This document shows positions 61,383 through 64,000 of a stretch of 64,000 bases of DNA, piece after piece. Made by a program: the position numbers and the translations under genes. A model generated the notes under the pieces. The model made no database searches, was not told where the DNA came from, and saw only the letters and a list, made by a program, of their open reading frames with translations. Every line of letters begins with the position of its first letter. Positions within the stretch are counted from its first letter, which is position 1. Origin of the DNA: Anagrus nilaparvatae (Eukaryota > Arthropoda > Insecta > Hymenoptera > Mymaridae); the NCBI GenBank assembly GCA_022575985.1, contig JAKSXM010000132.1:11780001-11844000 (forward strand), written 5' to 3'.

Positions 61383-61796
61383 AAATAAAAAAAAATAGCA
61401 ATATTTTTTTTAATTTTGATTTAATACCTCATTTATTTCCATGAAATTACTAATATCCAGAAGTATCGTTTTTAGTCGATATCTTGAATCTTATAATTTA
61501 TTTTTTGAAAATTTTATCCTCCACATTTTTTTCACCAAAAAATAAAAAAAACAGCTATATTTTTTTCCTTTTTGAAAGTAGTACCTCATTTTTTTCTGTG
61601 GAAGTACTAGTTTTAGAAATATTTTTTATAGTCAATTTTTTGGATCTCAAACTTAATTTTTTGAATTTATTTTTTTTTTTCAAAATGTTTTACATAAAAA
61701 AATAAAAATAATAGCAATATTTTTTTTCTTTTGTGACGTAGTTCTTAATTTTTTTCTATAAAACTACTAATATCTAGAATTATCGTTTTTACTAGG
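61383..61796. repeat. Tandem array, about 2.6 units of ~158 bp
   Basis: Units start near 61383, 61541 and 61699. Each begins AAAATAAAAA...TAGCAATATTTTTTT (CAGCTATATTTT in unit 2), then has TACCTCATTTxTTTCxxxG, then ACTACTAATATCTAGAATTA and ATCGTTTTTAGTCGATAT. Units are diverged by roughly a quarter. No coding content. Confidence 0.7.
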
Positions 61797-61924
61797 TAAA
61801 ATAGACCATTAAGAATATTTTGTTATTGTTAATAAGGAACCATAGTGCCAATTATTTGGCAGCGTTTTTTTATTTTTTTGCAATTAAACTTTATGTTTGT
61901 TTTAATTTACCTTAGTAAAAAATT

Positions 61925-62215
61925 GTTTATCTTTGTGCTAGTAGAAAACCGCACTATCAACAAGTAACGTCACGTGCTTTATGTATACAGACTAACAGTA
62001 TATTGCCATAATCTCACTTACTTTTACTCACACGCGCACAATGTAAACGTTGTACATGTGTCTAGAGTGAATGGAAACTCTGCTTTTCTTCTGTTTTCCT
62101 GGTCCTTTGACTAAGATTCGTCTTAGATGCAATTTGTTTAGGCAATTCTAATCGCATGCTAGATAAATAAATTCATCTATTGCGACTATTGGAAAAATTT
62201 TTTTAAAGCTCTTCA
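61925..62215 (+). repeat. Direct repeat F, copy 1
   Basis: Shares with 63025-63275: TATATTGCCATAATCTCACT, AAACGTTGTACA, CTCTGCTTTTCTTCTGTTTT, GATGCAATTTGTTT and TCTAATCGCATGCTAGATAA. Spacing is conserved with small indels. About 240-290 bp. Confidence 0.8.
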
Positions 62216-62219
62216 ATCA

Positions 62220-63020
62220 AATTTTGGTAGGATTTTTGAAAAATAATATACTCAACAGATATTTTGGAATGTTTATGGGACCTAAATAGACCTGCCCAGA
62301 ATAAGAAATTCCAGTAAATTTAAAATAAATGGTATTTTTTGTGCAGCTCATTATCCCGTTTTTACATTTTTCTATTCTTTAAAGAATACGATAAATTCGG
62401 AGTTTACATGTATAGGAGAGCATGCTTTTGATACTAATTTTTATAATATTGATTAGTAATGTTCTAAAAAAGGTCATGTTTGACCTACAGAATGTAACTT
62501 TTTTTATAAAATTGAAAAATAACATATTATAACGCACTAGTATTAATTTTTGGATTGTATAGTTATAACCCTCGATTAAAAAAAACTCATCAACTTTTTT
62601 TATTTGGATTTTTAAAATAAATTTTTCAGTCAATGAATTTATTTTATTTAAGTAAAAAATTTTTTAAATAAAGAAATTTTTTATTTTGGAGGCTATAAAC
62701 CATTAAAGTAAAAAAAAAAATATTTTATTCATTGAAAAATTTTTATTTTTTCTTTTGAGTTTATTATGCAATGCTAGAAATATTTTTATTAAAGCAAAAT
62801 CGTCTCATAAATCTGATATACTTATTTCCGACATTCAATTAAACAACGTGTAGGCAAAGATTTGAATATTTAAGTTGAAATGATCCTCACTGCTGTGAAG
62901 TAAAAATAATTTTTAATGAGTTAATTTTCACCCCCATGTAATTTTACAATTTATAAAGAAAATTTTGGAAAAATACTTTTTTTTTTTAATTTTTTTTCAA
63001 CTTTATAAAATTGTACAAGA
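62220..63020. other. AT-rich spacer between direct repeats
   Basis: No gene. It may be the interior of an element bounded by repeat F. Confidence 0.4.
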
Positions 63021-63024
63021 AAAC

Positions 63025-63275
63025 CGCTTTAGCGACAAGTGGAAAGTCACGCGTTAAACCAATACAAGCCAACAATATATTGCCATAATCTCACTTACTA
63101 TAACTCACACACGCATAATAAAAACGTTGTACAGAGTAAATGGATACTCTGCTTTTCTTCTGTTTTCCTGATCTTTTGACTAGGATTCGTTTTAGATGCA
63201 ATTTGTTTTGGAAATTCTAATCGCATGCTAGATAAATAAATTTATCTATTGTGACTATTCAAAAAAAAATTTTTC
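63025..63275 (+). repeat. Direct repeat F, copy 2
   Basis: Second copy of the block at 61925-62215 in the same orientation, with scattered substitutions. The two copies start 1.1 kb apart. Confidence 0.8.
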
Positions 63276-63279
63276 TTAG

Positions 63280-64000
63280 TTTTTTTATTGTTTAAAATTT
63301 TTGGAGAAGTTAGAGAAAAATATAAATTGATCTGTTATTTTAAAATTTTTTGGATTCAATTTGGAGCAGCCCATAATAGAAACGTCAAGTATTTTTATTT
63401 GTTTAACTCTGTTTTTAATTTTTCTAGTAGAAAACGTAAAAAGAAGTATTGGTTTTAAGATAATTTTTGATAGCAAGTTTTGTATCAAGTAATGCTCTAG
63501 ACTGAGATCGTAAAGCAAAATATTTTTATTAAACTTATTTTTAATAATAGTATTAGATCACATATTAATTTTTAAAACCAGGTTTTTTTCAAAGCTTTAT
63601 TAAATTTCTCTTGATAAATTTTTCCATTAAAATGTTAGTTATTACCTAGCTATCAAATTAAAAAAATTAAAAATAACTAAAATTATTTAAATTTTAACCT
63701 CAAAATTATATTAAATTAAACGGCTTACTTAACTTTTAAAATTATTGATACAGTCGGACTGACGTACAATGTAAGAAAGCAGTATCTTATATTTGTAGAT
63801 AAAAAATTTAAAAAAAAGTGTACATTTAAAATTGAAAAAATTGTGCATAAATTTTATTTCATCAAAAATTATTTTTTTAAAGTTTTCATATATTTACAAT
63901 CATTACTTATTTATGTATACCAAATTTTGAGAGGCTTTCCATATGGTCCATTGTGCTTTTTTTATAGTTTTGAAATCAGAAAAAATTATTAGTTTTGGAA
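63280..64000. other. AT-rich DNA at window end
   Basis: No gene or clear repeat recognised. Confidence 0.5.

Overview
The window looks like nuclear DNA of an insect: it is very AT-rich, it carries one long intron-split gene, and the rest is eukaryotic mobile DNA. Nothing in it is bacterial (no operons, no Shine-Dalgarno-linked gene strings, no CRISPR array). The order cannot be fixed from sequence alone; an AT-rich hymenopteran is one guess.

The host gene is a type IV (zeta/iota-like, Drosophila rdgA-like) diacylglycerol kinase on the + strand. Eight exons can be placed to the base (14893-52438). They join in frame to the last 688 codons: end of the catalytic domain, accessory domain, a low-complexity linker, ankyrin repeats and a stop. 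The N-terminal exons (C1 domains, start of the catalytic domain) were not found and probably lie upstream of base 1, or as short exons missed in 1-14892. The predicted C-terminus lacks the ETAV-type PDZ ligand typical of this class.

The introns and flanks are layers of mobile DNA. Intron 2 holds an almost complete antisense non-LTR retrotransposon (27915-31774) with an intact 960-residue endonuclease/reverse-transcriptase ORF, a 5'-truncated CCHC-knuckle ORF1, a (TAA)n tail and possible 7-bp target duplications. Decayed reverse-transcriptase relics lie at 6444-7509, 18700-19172, 47514-47747 and 51635-51750. Several foldback/MITE families occur: three near-complete copies of a CACTGTAAAAAGTA-ended element with apparent 2-bp duplications, a TTAA-flanked piggyBac-like element, a hAT-like element, and a group of foldbacks sharing a GATCAGCGACCC motif. 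tRNA-like Pol III heads suggest SINEs.

Downstream of the gene (52439-64000) there are AT-rich DNA, more foldbacks, a decayed Polinton/adintovirus-type capsid-like gene relic (57967-58890, minus), a decayed PIF/Harbinger transposase (59290-60572, minus), a tandem array of about 158-bp units (61383-61796) and a diverged direct duplication (61925-62215 and 63025-63275).
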